NCBI GenBank assembly: GCA_963210315.1
Contig: OY723245.1
Span: 2,059,910-2,123,909, forward strand
DNA length: 64,000 nt
Origin: Rhynchopus euleeides
Lineage: Eukaryota > Euglenozoa > Diplonemea > Diplonemida > Diplonemidae
Direction: 5' to 3'
Shown: positions 63,086-64,000 of the stretch, piece after piece
How positions within the stretch are numbered: the first letter of the stretch is position 1
Layout: the number at the start of each line of letters is the position of its first letter
Notes under the pieces: generated by a model
Told to the model about the DNA's origin: nothing
What the model saw: the letters and a program-made list of their open reading frames with translations, nothing else
Databases searched by the model: none
Program-made: the position numbers and the translations under genes

Positions 63086-63108
63086 CGCGCGCGCCGAAGG
63101 CGCGCGCG
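63086..63108. repeat. CG-only hairpin with GAAG loop
   Basis: Arms CGCGCGCGCC and GGCGCGCGCG around GAAG (sharing stem bases), followed by AAAAATTTTCAAAACC. Confidence 0.75.
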
Positions 63109-63197
63109 AAAAATTTTCAAAACCAGAAAAACCGGAAAACGGTGCCAGAAAAAAAGTCTATCTTATACCCTGCACCTGACGGATACGTGAAAAAAAA

Positions 63198-63974
63198 ATG
63201 TCTCTTTTTTCGCACGGCCAACAAACAGTGAATTTGAGGGTGAAAAAATGGCAGATTTTCGAAAGCAAAAATTTTTGGGTGCCGGGGCTCCCCAAAAAGT
63301 CATCCGAAGATGGCGTTATTGGAAAGAACGAGTCAAATTGCATCGACGAAAAAAAAAGCTCGGCCAAAAAGACTGAGAATGAAGCCACTGAATGGGCAAG
63401 GCGGGTTTTGCCTATGTTCAGTGCCTATTTTCCCTTTGAAACCGTGGGAAAACAGCCAAAAGGGGGTTATTTCCTCAATCACTCGCAGGAAGTCTGTCTC
63501 AGACGGCTGCAAGAGCAACTGTTGTGCTTCGCAGCAGTGCTGAACCAGAGAGAGTATTCGCAGAGATGTTGCCATGCGCTCGCTCCACTACCACGTGATG
63601 TCGCCACCGAGAGCCAGTGTCCGTCTACCCTCTCCTCGGAGTTCTCGACCAGATGTCGCCGCAGAGAGGACAGCACCCCTCGTCTCGTATTATTGCAGAC
63701 TACTCGGTGCTGCAACTGCGCAGAAGAGAGAAGCGCCTCGAATATGTTCTCCCCAAGTAGATCAGACACTCTTCTAGTAGAGCTTGGCTCAATCTGGGCA
63801 TGGCCCAAGGCCAGGATAAGATATCACCCATACCTGGGACCCCCCGTGTATAAGTCCCCCTCCCTTGCCCCCGTGTTTAAGCCCCCCCTGGGGGTCTGGC
63901 AGGGGGGGGACTTAAACACAGATGGACCTAAACACGGGGGTGGGCTGGTCTGGAGAGTCATCAGGTGGCTGTGA
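63198..63974 (+). CDS. Doubtful 258-codon open frame
   Basis: From MSLFSHGQQTVNLRVKKWQI to TGA, including KKTENEATEWARRVLPMFSA and LRRLQEQLLCFAAVLNQREY. Codon bias differs from the clear genes, and the last 60 codons run through the CCCCCGTG inverted repeats at 63838-63940. No domain recognised. It may be spurious or a decayed element gene. Confidence 0.2.
   Translation: MSLFSHGQQTVNLRVKKWQIFESKNFWVPGLPKKSSEDGVIGKNESNCIDEKKSSAKKTENEATEWARRVLPMFSAYFPFETVGKQPKGGYFLNHSQEVCLRRLQEQLLCFAAVLNQREYSQRCCHALAPLPRDVATESQCPSTLSSEFSTRCRRREDSTPRLVLLQTTRCCNCAEERSASNMFSPSRSDTLLVELGSIWAWPKARIRYHPYLGPPVYKSPSLAPVFKPPLGVWQGGDLNTDGPKHGGGLVWRVIRWL
63838..63945. repeat. Inverted repeat of CCCCCGTGTTTAAG words
   Basis: CCCCCGTGTATAAGTCCCCC and CCCCCGTGTTTAAGCCCCCC face GGGGGGGACTTAAACACAG and CTAAACACGGGGGTGGG, giving a hairpin with arms of about 40 bp. 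Confidence 0.7.
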
Positions 63975-64000
63975 GGCCACCTGGTGCCCTCCAGGTGCTG

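Overview
The window looks like nuclear DNA of a free-living microbial eukaryote with a large, repeat-rich genome. I cannot place it more precisely. The evidence is GT-AG introns with correct phase in two genes, eukaryote-specific families (REEP/HVA22, Canopy, Mpo1-like, ankyrin, LamG-like), no operons or Shine-Dalgarno sites, and DNA-transposon families covering much of the sequence. Coding exons are GC-rich with G/C-ending codons. Intergenic DNA is full of long C or G homopolymers, A/T runs and inverted repeats. TGA, TAG and TAA all act as ordinary stops in the clear genes. A 200-N assembly gap lies at 5129-5328. No rRNA, convincing tRNA or CRISPR was seen.

Layout. 0-4 kb: the 5' end of an unidentified basic protein leaving the window on the minus strand, a palindrome array, and part of a plus-strand ankyrin gene. 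4-7.5 kb: a dispersed repeat cut by the gap, then a 1.53-kb TIR element. 9.7-18.5 kb is the gene island, with four plus-strand genes in a row: a large coiled-coil protein, a secreted protein with three LamG-like repeats, a Canopy-family ER protein, and a membrane protein joining an Mpo1-like domain to a phospholipid-methyltransferase-like C-terminus. 18.6-25 kb: nested transposons, including one that encodes a CCHC zinc-knuckle protein. 26.4-33.1 kb: a block between two identical 151-bp direct repeats, holding a 50-bp satellite and degenerate repeats. 33.5-37.7 kb: a 329-bp MITE whose empty site is still present nearby, and a 2.6-kb element with a broken DUF659/hAT-like transposase. 42.3-46.3 kb: a three-exon REEP/HVA22 gene whose second intron (3.4 kb) carries two transposons. 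47.9-54 kb: more TIR elements and MITEs. 54-64 kb: hairpin-rich repeats, one GC-rich hypothetical gene near 61.1-61.7 kb and a (CCCCT)n microsatellite.

The most notable pattern concerns the transposons. Several elements with unrelated interiors share termini of seven or eight G followed by TCA, or start directly after a poly-C tract. They are flanked by TA and most sit beside poly-C runs. A second set shares the terminus CCGTATAC, also with TA duplications. A third, small set has termini GGGGGTCTTCGC with 3-bp duplications. The host genes do not form an evident pathway. The Canopy and Mpo1-methyltransferase proteins would both act at the endoplasmic reticulum, as would REEP, but nothing here links them functionally.
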